A stretch of 64,000 nucleotides of DNA from Macropodus opercularis (lineage: Eukaryota; Chordata; Actinopteri; Anabantiformes; Osphronemidae). Every line of letters begins with the position of its first letter. Positions within the stretch are counted from its first letter, which is position 1. A program made the translations under genes and the position numbers. Positions 46,568 to 57,792 of this stretch are shown here, piece by piece. A model generated the notes under the pieces. The model did not search any database, was not told the DNA's origin, and worked only from the letters and a program-made list of their open reading frames with translations. Location: the NCBI GenBank assembly GCA_030770545.1, contig CM061109.1:19080001-19144000 (forward strand). The letters are read 5' to 3'.

Positions 46568-47688
46568 CTACGTTATGTTGGCCTCACAGGAGCCTGGCTG
46601 CAGGATCTCAAGTGTGACAATTATTTTGATGGATTTTCTGAACCAGGGGTAAAAAAATGCATAGATTATAGGGTTTACACAGGAGTTAAAGTATAGCAAG
46701 CATATTGCAAAGGCAGACAAGGAAGTGTTGAACAGCGTGTCCTGACCTGTGAGTGTAGCGCTAAAATAAGGGCAGAGGCAAATTAGAAACCCGAGGATGA
46801 CAACACCCAGAGTCCTGGCTGCTTTGATTTCAGATTTCTTTGCTGTTACAGTCTCTGAACCCTGAGGGGACACCGTTTTAGTGTGAGATCGCATGACACG
46901 AGCCTGAGACACAGCCTCTATAAACACTCTCATATACAAAACCACGATGGCCGTGATGGGACCGATTAAGGACAAGAACAGATCAACCCGTCCAGAAATG
47001 TAATCCACAACGAACACACACTCTCCATAGCAGGACTTGTACCTGCCTGGGTGCTCCAGACTGTCCTTCTGCAGAAGACTGTTACTCAGAGCTGAACACG
47101 TCCAACAAGCACAGATACACACTTGAGCCTTTTTTTGATTGACTTTGGAGGGATAATGCAGAGGGTAACAAATAGCCACGTAGCGGTCAATGGAGATGAG
47201 AACCATGTTTCCTATGGAGGCAGAGGTTGTAATGCAGGCCAACACATAATACAGGGAACACATGAGGTCACCCAGGAGCCAGCAGCCACTTATTGTCATC
47301 ATTTGAAACAGCATGAGAAAGCCAATGATGAAATCTGAGACGGCCAGAGAGAGGAGGAGGAGGTTGGTGGGAGTGTGGAGCTGCCTGGAGAGTACAACAA
47401 ATATGCAGAGTCATCATTTGTACTATACATTAGAATAAGTGCAGGTAAAAAGAACGCCTGAAATTACAACATCACACGTTTCGTATACGGTGAACTAAAA
47501 ATATTTCACTACTTGAAGTGGGAGATGGAGATGATGACCAGTAGGTTGAGAGTCATAGTGAGCACAGCGATAACCGACAGCAGAGTGTACGTGAGCAGGG
47601 TTGCAGAGTGAGAGCTCTTCGCTGTCCTGCAGGACGTGTTGGGGAATTGCGGAAAACAGAGCAGAGTTTCCTCGAGAAGCTCCATCAT
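46568..47688 (-). CDS. R16: trace amine-associated receptor, class III (two exons, - strand)
   Basis: Exons 47688-47513 and 47384-46568, 330 residues from the first of two adjacent ATGs. Position 3.32 is Ala108 (LYYVLACITTSAS); Asp5.42 is kept (GRVDLFLSLIGP). With R17 and R18 it forms a branch sharing LYYV at the start of TM3, MRVFIEAVSQAR or similar after TM5, AKKSEIKAARTLGVV and C-tails ending in Thr (EANIT). ECL2 is YGECVFVVDYISGRVD. TM7 NSCVNPIIYAFFYPWF is intact. AGATAAAGGAG on the - strand near 47763-47753 is the likely core promoter. Confidence 0.93.
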
Positions 47689-48574
47689 CAGACAAAACAA
47701 ATGAGAAGCTGCTTAGCTCCGTCAGCCTTCTGACAGAAACTCTGTTGTGTTTCTCCTTTATCTCTTTTCTGCTTCCTCTCTCCTCCCTCTTGTTCTCTGG
47801 TGATTTATTTTCACTGGCAGGGACAGAATCTCTTTTTTTTCTTTCTTTCTTCTTTATTATTGTCAGACTTTTCCCTTCGTTTCAGTCAAACAAATGAAGC
47901 AACAACAAACATATATCAATATTTAACACTGTTGCGTATTGTTCACCTGTTTTAACTTGTCTGACAAAGCGAATGAAATGCACGTTATAAACTATAACAT
48001 ATACTGTGACAAATTTAAATTAGAATGAAATGTAGCTTTTAAATTTTCGTCAGTTGTGAACTAGGCCCAGAGATCTTTAACCTCCAGGGTCGTATAGATA
48101 CAGTAGTAGATGTTGTGTGTCATGTACTTTGAAATATCACATTTTACTTTGTTGTCCCTGTATTTTATGTTGCCATGAGCCAAAGTATGTTTTTATTTCC
48201 CTGATCTGTGTGACCAACTAAAGCATATTCCAAGTCCTTCACTCTTTACATATGTCAGCCTCACAGGAGTCAAGTTGCAGCACTACCGGAGCAGTGAATG
48301 CAGTCCTCAACATTAATAACAGCACTATAATATTCAAATGCACCTACAGAATATTTGTGTGATGTATTTAAACTATTACTAAATGTTTAGAGGACAATGC
48401 AGATACAATTTCCATAAAAATAATTTTATTGGAAGGACATGACTTTAAATTGTCAATTGTCTTGTATCATAACAAAGTTCACTTCTCTTCAGAGTCGGGT
48501 AGAGTCAGTGAAGTATCCATATTTTAAGCCACAACAGTTATTTTTCTCAGGATGCTCGTGTTAATGTGACTCCT
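47689..48574. other. R16-R17 spacer with a possible TAAR 3' relic
   Basis: It includes the R16 promoter side and, at 48252-48300, a short sequence resembling the end of a receptor gene on the - strand (see separate entry). The rest is A+T-rich and empty. Confidence 0.45.
48252..48300 (-). pseudogene. Possible remnant of a TAAR C-terminal tail
   Basis: On the - strand the segment reads like the last residues of a receptor (LQLDSCEADI-stop), to compare with LQPDSCEDNIT of R17 and LQPGSCEANIT of R16. The match is about 30 bases long with weaker likeness upstream. It may be what is left of a deleted member of the R16-R18 branch, or chance. Confidence 0.35.
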
Positions 48575-49644
48575 CTAAGTTATGTTGTCCTCACAGGAGT
48601 CAGGCTGCAGTATCCGGAGTGTAACAATTAGTTTAACAGATTTTCTGAACCAGGGGTAAAAAAAGGCATAAATCACGGGGTTTAGACAGGAGTTAAAAGA
48701 GAACAAACAAATGACAAAGGCAGAGGATGAAGTATTCAGCAGAGTGTCCTGGCCTGTAAGAGTAACGCTGAAGTAGGGACATAGACATATGAGAAATGTG
48801 ACGACAACTACGCCGAGTGTCCTGGCAGCTTTAATTTCAGATTTCTTAGCAGTTACACTCACTGAATGTGCGACTGTCAGTACGTGGGAGCGCATGGCAC
48901 GAGCCTGAGACACCGCTACCACAAATACTCTCGTGTACAAAACTACGATGACGCTGACTGGACCAATGAAGGACACAAACAGATCAATGCGTCCGTTAAC
49001 ATAATCAATGACAAAGACGCACTCTCCTGAGCAGGAGCCGTACCGGCCTAGCTGCGTCAGGTCAAGACCCAGAACGCCAACAACAGCAGAACACAGCCAT
49101 AACACGCACACACAGACTTGGACCCGTGTTAGAGTGACTTTAGAGGGATAACGCAGAGGGTCACAAATAGCCACGTAGCGGTCAATAGATATGAGAACCA
49201 TGTTTCCTATGGAGGTGGAGGTAATTATGCAGGCCATAACATAATACAGAGCACACATGAGGTCACCCAGGAGCCAGCAGCCGTCTATGAGCATAATCTG
49301 AAAGAGCACGAGGAAGCCGACGAAGAAATCTGAGACACCCAGAGAGAGGAGGAGGAGGTTGGTGGGAGTGTGGAGCTGCCTGGAAGGAAGAACAGCCAAG
49401 TTGACCATTTTCTGTTAGTTACTGACAAACATGAAATGACTGATTAAACTGATAAACTGTTTCTCTACTTGAAGTGGGAGATGGAGATGATGACCAGCAG
49501 ATTCAGAGTCACAGTGAGCAGAGAGATGCAGGACAGCAGAGTGTAAATGAGCAGAGAGAGAGAGGAGGAGCGGGGAGCTATCCTGCAGGAGGTGTTGGGG
49601 AGGTGTGGAAAGCAGAGTTCACCTTCCTCACTCGGCTTCATCAT
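48575..49644 (-). CDS. R17: trace amine-associated receptor, class III (two exons, - strand)
   Basis: Exons 49644-49469 and 49379-48575, 326 residues; intron 89 bp. Position 3.32 is Ala108 (LYYVMACIITSTS); Asp5.42 is kept (GRIDLFVSFIGP). ECL2 is shortened before the Cys pair (LDLTQLGRYGSCSGEC rather than KDNLxQPGR...). TM2 reads SLGVSDFFVGFLVLFQ as in R18. TM7 is NSCLNPVIYAFFYPWF and the C-tail QPDSCEDNIT. The N-terminus (MMKPSEEGELCFPHLPNTSC) has an N-glycosylation site. A weak TATA-like AAATACAAAAG lies upstream. Confidence 0.93.
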
Positions 49645-50360
49645 CACAAACCGGAGGTTGGATGCTGGAGTTCTGCTACAAACTGTATGTCCCAGGTTCT
49701 TTTGTATTTCTCTACCTTCCTCCTCCCTCTGTCCCCTGTGGTGACAAGCTTCTTGTTCCACATTTGACTTGGTCAGCTGCCGTCGCCATCGTCATCATCA
49801 TCAGACAGTGAAGAGATGAACCAATGAGGCTAAACTTTGGTCCCATAGTGATTGGAGCAGTTGTTTCTGCAGTCACTAACGTTAATCACCTCACTAATGC
49901 CGACACATCTTTTAACACATTTAATATAAAACCAGCATTTTTAGCCAAACCCATTAGTCTTACCCACCAGTAGCACCATATTAGAGAACCATTGTCCTTA
50001 ACTTTATTGGCTATTAGAAGACTTTCAAAGGAATGTGGTTTATATCCTTTAATACAGGAGCCTCAATGTCAGTGATTGTATTTTTACTTGCAGGAATTTG
50101 ATGCTCACTAACATTTTATCCTCTCACCGTGTGAAAAGCTCATTTGAATTTGCGGTAATTGTTGCCATGTAGGAAGAGCAATGAGCTTCACTAGTGACAG
50201 GAGCAGTGAGGTCTTCAGTTGTTGAACGTGGCTTCAGGTGACAGAATATACAAACTATGTTGTTGGGCCTTATGGCAACTGAAAGGACCGTTTTAAATTA
50301 TGAATGGAAATTTCCTAAAACAATTCAAGTCAGGTAGGTGAGGGCAGATTTATACGTTCG
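49645..50360. other. R17-R18 spacer
   Basis: Upstream side of R17 and 3' flank of R18. No gene, repeat or motif that I can support. Confidence 0.4.
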
Positions 50361-51428
50361 CTAAGTCACCTTGGACTCACAGGAGTCAGGCTGCAGGATT
50401 TTAAGTGTAACAATACGCTTTACTGATTTTCTGAACCAGGGGTAAAATAAGGCATAAACCACAGGATTCAGGCAAGAGTTAAAGTAAAACAGACATATTA
50501 CAAAAGCAAAAGATGACGTATTCAGCAGAGTGTCTTGGCCTGTGAGTGGAAAAACAGAAATAAGGGCAGAGGCATATGAGAAACACCAGGATGACAACAC
50601 CCAGAGTCCTGGCTGCTTTTAGCTCAGAGCTCTTTGCAGTTATAGTCACCGAACTCTGAGGTGAAACTGCTACAATGTGGGAGCGAACGACACGAGCCTG
50701 AGACACAGCCTCCATGAACACCCTCAGATACAAAACTACGATGACAGCGACCGGGCCGACGAAGGACAAGAATAGATCCACAACTCCGGTGACGTAATCG
50801 ATAACAACCACACACTCACCATAGCAGGAGTTGTACCTGCCTGGGTGGACCAGGTTATCTCTCAGCAGAAGACTGTTACTTAGAGCCGAACATGTCCAAC
50901 AAGCACAAATACACACTTGAACTCGTTTCTCTGTGACTTTGTTCGAATAACGCAGAGGGTCACAAATAGCCACATAGCGGTCAATGGAGATGAGAACCAT
51001 GTTTCCTATGGAGGTGGAAGTAATAATGCAGTCCACAACATAATACAGCGAACACATGAGATCACCCAGGAGCCAGCAGCCGTCTATGAGCATAACCTGA
51101 AAGAGCACGAGGAAGCCGACGAAGAAATCTGAGACACCCAGAGAGAGGAGGAGAAGGTTGGTGGGTGTGTGGAGCTGCCTGGAAGGAAGAACAGTGTTTA
51201 ATATGTTAGAAATTCAACAAATTTCCTTCTAATAGAGACAGTATTTCACTACCTGAAGTGTGAGATGGAGACGATGACCAGTAGGTTGAGAATCACAGTG
51301 AGCAGAGAGATGCAGGACAGCACAGTGTAGGCAAGGAGAGATACAGAGTAGGAACGTGTGGCTCTCCTGCAGGAGGTGTTGTGGAGATGTGGAAAGCACA
51401 GAGCAGATTCTTCAAGGAGATCCATCAT
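50361..51428 (-). pseudogene. R18: TAAR gene with a one-base frameshift after TM6
   Basis: Exons 51428-51253 and 51178-50361. Everything is well formed (MMDLLEESALCFPHLHNTSC N-terminus, shortest intron at 74 bp, Asp108 at 3.32, Asp5.42 in GVVDLFLSFVGP) until the end of TM6. There exon 2 is 818 nt rather than 817: between TTC of PYF and CTCACAGG there are ten bases instead of nine, inside a T-rich run (plus-strand 50546-50558). The frame shifts and ends at about 50479; TM7 (NSCLNPVVYALFYPWF) and the tail CESKVT lie in the next frame. Donor site follows AG rather than AA, so residue 59 would be Arg. This is a young pseudogene, a segregating null allele or a sequencing error in a T run; the clean rest of the gene favours a recent event. 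Confidence 0.8.
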
Positions 51429-51793
51429 GTGGGAGAAGAGCAGAAGCTGCTGAGCCCTGTCTTCCCTCGGTCAGGCGCTCTGTTGTGTCACTGCTTTATT
51501 TCCCCTGATCTTCCACGTCCTTCCTCCCATTTTTCCTTCTGGTGATGACGTTCGTCTAGTGGCAGGACCTGTTTTTATACTTATGAACTACTACGTCTTT
51601 GTTACCGTATTATCATAGCTTTGCAATGTGTTTATGATTAGTGCTGTCATCTTTAACTTAATATTACAATGCCCATGTTAGACCTTTACATGCGTTTTAA
51701 CTCACAGACCTCCTATTTCGGTAGTTCATACATTATTGTGTGATGGTAGAATGGGTTCACTCCTTCCATTACTGATTTCCTTGCACATTACTG

Positions 51794-51870
51794 ATGATGG
51801 AGGCCCTAAAGGAAGCTGAGGTCTGACTTGTGTGACTTTCTTTGACTCCTCTAAAGCCTTCGGTGGTTGC
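51794..51870 (+). pseudogene. Decayed TAAR exon 1
   Basis: CTGATGATGGAGG opens a frame MMEALKEAEV that then hits TGA (51824-51826), where intact genes read MMEASEEAELCFP. The following bases (TTTCTTTGACTCCTCTAAAGCC) still resemble the coding of FPxLLNxS in intact genes. No exon 2 follows, though ATTGTATGCTTTGTTTTATG near 51953-51972 may be a scrap of TM7 (IYALFY). This is a dead copy on the + strand between the inverted trio and R19. Confidence 0.55.
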
Positions 51871-52137
51871 TCCATTTGCTAAATACCACCTATATTACAC
51901 TGACTGTAATAATTTCAAATGGACTCCCTGTATCCCAGGGTGCGTTAGTGAATTGTATGCTTTGTTTTATGTTCTGTGTTTTTCTATTATTTTTGTACTT
52001 TTTCAAGCTCCTTTTTTGATTCACATTGTTATCTTGTTCTCTGTAAGGGAGGGACTTAGATGCAAATGATGACTCAGTAGGAGGGATTGTGGTTGGGCTG
52101 GTTGAATCAGGGAAGAAGGGTGAAGAAGTGAAACAGG

Positions 52138-52150
52138 ATAAATGAGCTCA
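52138..52150 (+). promoter_or_regulatory. TATA-like core promoter box of R19
   Basis: GATAAATGAGCTC, 42 bp before the R19 ATG and running straight into the shared leader (GAGCTCAGTAGCGTC). Confidence 0.45.
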
Positions 52151-52179
52151 GTAGCGTCTCTCTGCTCATTCTCTGTCCG

Positions 52180-53317
52180 ATGATGGAGACTCCAGAGGAA
52201 ACCGAGCTCTGCTTTCCACTGCTCCTCAACTCGTCCTGCAGGAAGCTGAAGCGTCCACATGCTGAGGTTGTGCTTATTTACGTTGTGTTGTCTTTCATCT
52301 CTCTGCTCACTGCAACGCTCAACCTGCTGGTCATCATCTCCATCTCGCACTTCAAGTAGGAAGAAACATAAAATGCACTGGTGAAAATGGTTCCTGCCTG
52401 GTGATGTGTGTTTAGAATTGTAACCACTGCTTTTATGTTTATATCTGTGAAATTCTACAATGACTTGCGGAATAATGCACATTACTCTGTTTTTCTCCAG
52501 GCAGCTCCACACACCCACCAACCTTCTCCTCCTCTCTCTGGCCGTGTCAGATTTTGTTGTTGGCCTCATTATGTGTTTTCAGATTATCCTCACAAATGGC
52601 TGCTGGTTCCTTGGAGACCTAATGTGCACTGTGTATTGTACTTTAGAATTTGTTATAACCTCTTCATCAGTGGGGAACATGGTTCTTATATCAGTGGACC
52701 GTTACGTGGCCATTTGTGACCCTCTGCATTACCACACCAAAGTCACTGTGCGAGGAGTGACCAACTCTGCCTGCCTCTGTTGGCTCTGCTCTGTCCTGTA
52801 CAACAGTCTCATCATGAGGGACAACCTGAAGCAGCCTGGCAGGTATAATTCCTGCTCTGGAGAGTGTGTGACTGTCATTAACTACATTGCTGGAGTTGTG
52901 GACCTGTTTCTGACATTCATTGCTCCTGTCACTGTCATCATAGTTCTGTATCTGAGGGTTTTTGTGGTGGCTGTGTCTCACGCTCGTGCCGTGAAGCCTC
53001 ATGTTACAGCTGTCACCTTTCAACAGTCTGTAACTGTGCATGTTAAGAAATCAGAGCTAAAAGCAGCCAGAACTCTGGGTGTTGTCATCGTTGTGTTCCT
53101 GACGTGTCTTTCTCCGTATTACTGCTGCTCTCTCGTAGACACGAACACTTTGTTTGGCATCACATCTGTTCCCTTTGCGACCTGGCTGTTCTATTTCAAC
53201 TCCTGTCTGAACCCAGTGATTTATGCGTTTTGCTACCCATGGTTCCTAAAGTCTGTTAAGCTCATTGCTACGTTTAAGATACTTCAACCTGACTCATGTA
53301 ATGCCAACGTACTGTAG
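52180..53317 (+). CDS. R19: trace amine-associated receptor, class III, Glu at 3.32
   Basis: Exons 52180-52355 and 52501-53317, 330 residues. Position 3.32 is Glu108 (VYCTLEFVITSSS; codon 52646-52648), the only Glu there in the array; Asp5.42 is kept (GVVDLFLTFIAP). Compared with R20 the two proteins are the same apart from TM2/TM3 and a pair of residues in ECL3. Trp7.40 is present (FATWLFYFNSCLNPVIYAFCYPWF), a residue of the aminergic motif that R1-R14 lack. After WF comes LKS rather than RKS. Exon 1 is the same as that of R20. Confidence 0.93.
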
Positions 53318-54477
53318 AGAGACAGCGTAGTCACATATATGACAACTTTTCTGCAACGTAAGATTATTTAGTTATTTGCACATATGCGTTACCATGTATT
53401 TTAGCCTTTCATCATTCTACTCAGCTGTTAAACAGAAGAAGACTTTCAAGTTGGTTTACGTAGCTTAAGGACAAATTAAATGTTTATTAATAGCCATTGT
53501 TTGTTTTATTAAACTTTCACTTGTAGTCTCTTTTACCATAATATTACATACAGTAACAATCTAGTATCTAGCTTGCATTGTGCACGCATTAGAGTTTTGT
53601 TAACCTTTGCACATTGCTCTTTGTAGAATCCTGAATAACAATCGGATGTTCCTGCTCACTCTGCTGTAGCTGTCTTCTATTTTATTAGTTCCTAATCATT
53701 GATTCATTCATCAGGAGTCTAATACATTTTTTGCAAAGAATCATCGGCACATTTGTTTTATTACTGAGTAAGTTATCCCTTATTTTAAATGTCTCACAGA
53801 GTCATGGAGTTGACTGCCATTCCTCTTTCAACTCAAACATTAAGTAGAATTAACGTGTAGGGATGTAACTCAACGTGATTACCATCACAAACAGGTGCTT
53901 TAAAACTACTATTTTGAATCATCTTTACCAGTGTGACACAAGGAAAATGATGTTGTCCTGGCCTTGTCCCTAATCAGCTTCGCTCTGGTTTATTCGCACA
54001 CCTACACACATTTGTTTACAGAATGTTTACAGATGGGGAACAAAGGCTTATAAAGAAGAGAGTTACACCTCACGGTGGATCCATAATGCTCTGGGGCTGC
54101 TTTGCTGTAACCAGACATCAGGAAGCGGTGCCTTGATCACTGTCCACACCATTTTTTTAGAATTACATGCCAATTTGAAATGACAACATGCAAGTTAAAA
54201 AACAATGTTGTTTCTTATCTTACAGTGGACTTCCTATTGTAAACCCCCTGATGATATTGATGTGCATTTCCATGTATTTTTGAAGATGCTGTACAGGTTA
54301 TGCACAAAATGAAGGTTGTGCCAAGAATTGTGAGCAGGACTGTAGATGTCACTAATGGTTCAGTAGGAGGGACTTGAGGAGGGCAGGCGGCTGTACGACA
54401 AGACAAATAAATGATGTGAGGTGACAGCTTAGTTACAGTATGGAGCTTCTACTGCGCTTCTGCTCATTCTCTGTCCG
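53318..54477. other. R19-R20 spacer with a transposase scrap
   Basis: A+T-rich, with a possible Tc1-like remnant at 54049-54136. A GGAGGGACTTGAGGAGGGC tract and AATAAATG at 54406-54413 stand before R20. The flanks and introns of R19 and R20 are unlike, although their exons match. Confidence 0.45.
54049..54136 (+). mobile_element. Possible Tc1/mariner transposase fragment
   Basis: The + strand can be read as IKKRVTPHGGSIMLWGCFAV before degrading to a stop. The phrase HGGGSxMxWGCF is a hallmark of Tc1-like transposases in fish. Only about 30 codons are left, with no inverted terminal repeats seen. Confidence 0.45.
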
Positions 54478-55580
54478 ATGATGGAGACTCCAGAGGAAAC
54501 CGAGCTCTGCTTTCCACTGCTCCTCAACTCGTCCTGCAGGAAGCTGAAGCGTCCACATGCTGAGGTTGTGCTTATTTACGTTGTGTTGTCTTTCATCTCT
54601 CTGCTCACTGCAACGCTCAACCTGCTGGTCATCATCTCCATCTCTCACTTCAAGTAAGACAAGATGTTTAATATCATCATATTATCTGATGATATTTTTT
54701 ATGTACTGCATTAGGAAGCATTGTGTGACCAGTAAAATATGCGATGCTTGTCTTTCCCTCCAGGCAGCTCCACACACCCACCAACCTTCTCCTCCTCTCT
54801 CTGGCCGTGTCAGATTTTGTTGTTGGCCTCATTATGGGTTTTCAGATTATCCTCACAAATGGCTGCTGGTTCCTTGGAGACCTAATGTGCACTCTCTATT
54901 GCACATTAGACTTCATTATGACCTCTGCCTCAGTAGGAACCATGGTTCTCATATCAGTGGACCGTTACGTGGCCATTTGTGACCCTCTGCATTACCACAC
55001 CAAAGTCACTGTGCGAGGAGTGACCAACTCTGCCTGCCTCTGTTGGCTCTGCTCTGTCCTGTACAACAGTCTCATCATGAGGGACAACCTGAAGCAGCCT
55101 GGCAGGTATAATTCCTGCTCTGGAGAGTGTGTGACTGTCATTAACTACATTGCTGGAGTTGTGGACCTGTTTCTGACATTCATTGCTCCTGTCACTGTCA
55201 TCATAGTTCTGTATCTGAGGGTTTTTGTGGTGGCTGTGTCTCACGCTCGTGCCGTGAAGCCTCATGTTACAGCTGTCACCTTTCAACAGTCTGTAACTGT
55301 GCATGTTAAGAAATCAGAGCTAAAAGCAGCCAGAACTCTGGGTGTTGTCATCGTTGTGTTTCTGACGTGTCTTTCTCCGTATTACTGCTGCTCTCTCGTA
55401 GACACGAACACTTTGTTTGGCATCACATCTGTTCCCTTAGAGACCTGGCTGTTCTATTTCAACTCCTGTCTGAACCCAGTGATTTATGCGTTTTGCTACC
55501 CATGGTTCCTAAAGTCTGTTAAGCTCATTGCTACGTTTAAGATACTTCAACCTGACTCATGTAATGCCAACGTACTGTAG
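54478..55580 (+). CDS. R20: trace amine-associated receptor, class III, Asp at 3.32, sister of R19
   Basis: Exons 54478-54653 and 54764-55580, 330 residues; intron 110 bp. Position 3.32 is Asp108 (LYCTLDFIMTSAS; codon 54909-54911) and Asp5.42 is kept. Differences from R19 gather in TM2 (MGFQ for MCFQ), TM3 (seven changes in the stretch from LMCT to GTMVL) and the start of TM7 (VPLETW for VPFATW). All three lie near the ligand cavity; the TM4-TM6 part is the same. The TM7 fingerprint NSCLNPVIYAFCYPWF and Trp7.40 are present. Confidence 0.93.
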
Positions 55581-56721
55581 AGAGACTGTAGTGCAAGATT
55601 TCTGTAGTTGGCTGAGTGACACCAACTCAAATATACAGATACTATATGTACTGTATATCTGTCAGTTACATGAGTTATGGCATATTTTACAATGGTTTGA
55701 AACCTCATTGTTTAATTCTGGAACCTTTAATGTGAACATTTGACTTTTAAAATTTGGTTTTGGTCTATATTAATAATATTAATATTAATTGGTAATTAAT
55801 AGATATATGTGTTTTTAACTTGATGTGCTGCTTAAAAATAAAGCTTATGGAAGGATGGAGACACTATTAACGGTCACCTGGTGTCACAGTCACCAAGCCA
55901 AAATATGATAAATGTGGCAGCATGTAAAGATGTAAAGACATGTAAAGATGTCACACACATAATAGAAAACGTACTGGAAATAACATGCATATTTATATAA
56001 TGAACACATATATTTAGGATAAAACAAGACTGAGAACTGTCTGTCTCGTATACAACACAATAGATTATTGTGATGACAGATTTCAGCAACTTGCCAAACA
56101 CTGCAGAAGTGCTTCTACTGTGCAAGTTTATATGATGGCAAATGATATGATCAGTTTTTCAGTTGTTATCTTCAGTTGTTTTGCTAGTTTTACTTTGACC
56201 TTTTCCAAGTGTCTTGTAGCTCTACCTCTCACTTTGCCTGTTTGAAAGCATGTAATGTTGCATTAGACCTGTCTTGTCTGTGCTGTTGCTTTTGAACATC
56301 ACAAGCCTGTTCCTGTGGGTTTGCTGTGCCAAATCATTTAATTTAGTATAGCAGGTAAAATTACCCCTTGTAATGTCTGTGATGAACAAGTTCATCCAAC
56401 CGTTCATCTAGATTCTAGATGAAGCGTGTTGTGGTTTATCGTCTGTCTGCGGCTGTTTTATCCAACCCTTGTGTGGGTTTTGAGCTTAGAGCCCCCTGTT
56501 TTCATTTTGACCCCTCAAAGGCTGAACGAGGGTTAATATGCTGTCAAAGTATGAGTCAATTCAAATTAAATTCAAACATTTTATTGCCACATAATAGACT
56601 CTACACAGATGTTGATGCAGTAATGATGCCTGCGTAATGGAGGAGGGACTTTCTCAGTGTGGGGAGGAAACCTACAAATGTCTGATGGTCAGAGCTGCCA
56701 GAGCTCAGCAGCTTCTCTCTG
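55581..56721. other. R20-R21 spacer
   Basis: A+T-rich, with small AATATTAAT-type repeats near 55770-55800. A GGAGGAGGGACT tract at 56640-56651 and the shared leader (GCTGCCAGAGCTCAGCAGC, 56695-56713) stand before R21. No TATA-like box is clear. Confidence 0.45.
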
Positions 56722-57792
56722 ATGATGGAGGAGGCTGAGCTCTGCTTCCCACAGCTCAACTCCTCCTGCTGGAAGACGAAGCGTCCTCGCTCTCACACTC
56801 TGCTCATTTCCACTGTGCTGTCCTGCATCTCTCTGCTCACTGTGACTCTCAACCTGCTGGTCATCATCTCCATCTCCCACTTCAAGTGTTCACATATTTA
56901 ACGAAATACAGTGTCTCTACATTTTGGACTTACAGTATTTTTATCCTGCAGAAATAACTCGCATTCTTCTGTCTCCAGGCGGCTCCACACTCCCACCAAC
57001 CTCCTCCTCCTCTCTCTGGCTCTCTCTGATTTCTTTGTGGGCCTCCTCTGGTTGTTTCAAATCATGATAATTGATGGTTGCTGGTTTCTTGGGGATCTCA
57101 TGTGTACTGTGTATTATGTCTTAGACTGCATTGGTACCTCTACATCAGTGGGAACCATGGTGCTCATATCTATCGACCGCTATGTGGCCATCTGTGACCC
57201 TCTGCATTACTCCAGCAAAGTCACACCTAAACGAGTTCAGGCCTGTGTGTCGCTGTGCTGGATCTGCTCCCTCTTTGTTATCAGTGTGCTGCTAAAGGAC
57301 AACCTCAAAGCACCAGGCAGGTTTAATTCCTGTGATGGAGAATGTGTGATAGTCTTAAACGTATCTGAACGTATTGCAGACCTAATTATGACCTTTATTA
57401 TTTCCTTAACAGTCATCATCGTTCTGTATATGCGAGTGTTTGTGGTGGCTGTGTCTCAGGCTCGGGCCATGAGGTCACAGATTACAGCCTTATCTCAGCA
57501 AAATTCACAGAATACTGTTAAGAAATCAGAGATCAAAGCTGCCAGGACCCTTGGCCTCGTCATAGCTGCGTTTCTGTTGTGTGTCTGTCCGTACTTCTGT
57601 ATCACGCTCCTCGACCACCTCGCTCTGCTCAACACCTCGTCTGTGGCCTTTGTGATCTGTCTGGCCTATTTTAACTCCTGCCTTAATCCGCTGATCTACG
57701 TCTTTTTTTACCCCTGGTTTAGAAAAGCTATTAGACTAATTGTCACACTTAAAATTCTGAAGCCTGGGTCTCGTAACACAAATATGCGTTAA
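56722..57792 (+). CDS. R21: trace amine-associated receptor, class III, lacking Pro5.50
   Basis: Exons 56722-56885 and 56979-57792, 325 residues. First member of the R21-R24 branch, with N-terminus MMEEAELCFPQLNSSCWKTKRPR. Exon 2 opens with CGG, so the sequence is K-R-L-H. Asp104 (3.32) and Asp5.42 are both present (ERIADLIMTFIIS). The residue aligned with Pro5.50 is Ser (codon 57403-57405): IISLTVIIVLY against VLPITVIIVLY in R22. TM6 reads LLCVCPYFC, ECL3 LDHLALLNTSSVA. From the end of TM2 to ECL2 it equals R22. TM7 NSCLNPLIYVFFYPWF is intact. The donor is gtgttc. Confidence 0.92.

Larger units (their letters stand above)
51429..52179. other. R18-R19 divergent spacer with an exon 1 relic
   Basis: The right orientation switch lies here (R18 on -, R19 on +). 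It has the R18 promoter side with AAATAAAGCAG on - (near 51500), a decayed exon 1 at 51794-51870 (separate entry) and the R19 box GATAAATGAGCTC at 52138-52150. Confidence 0.5.
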
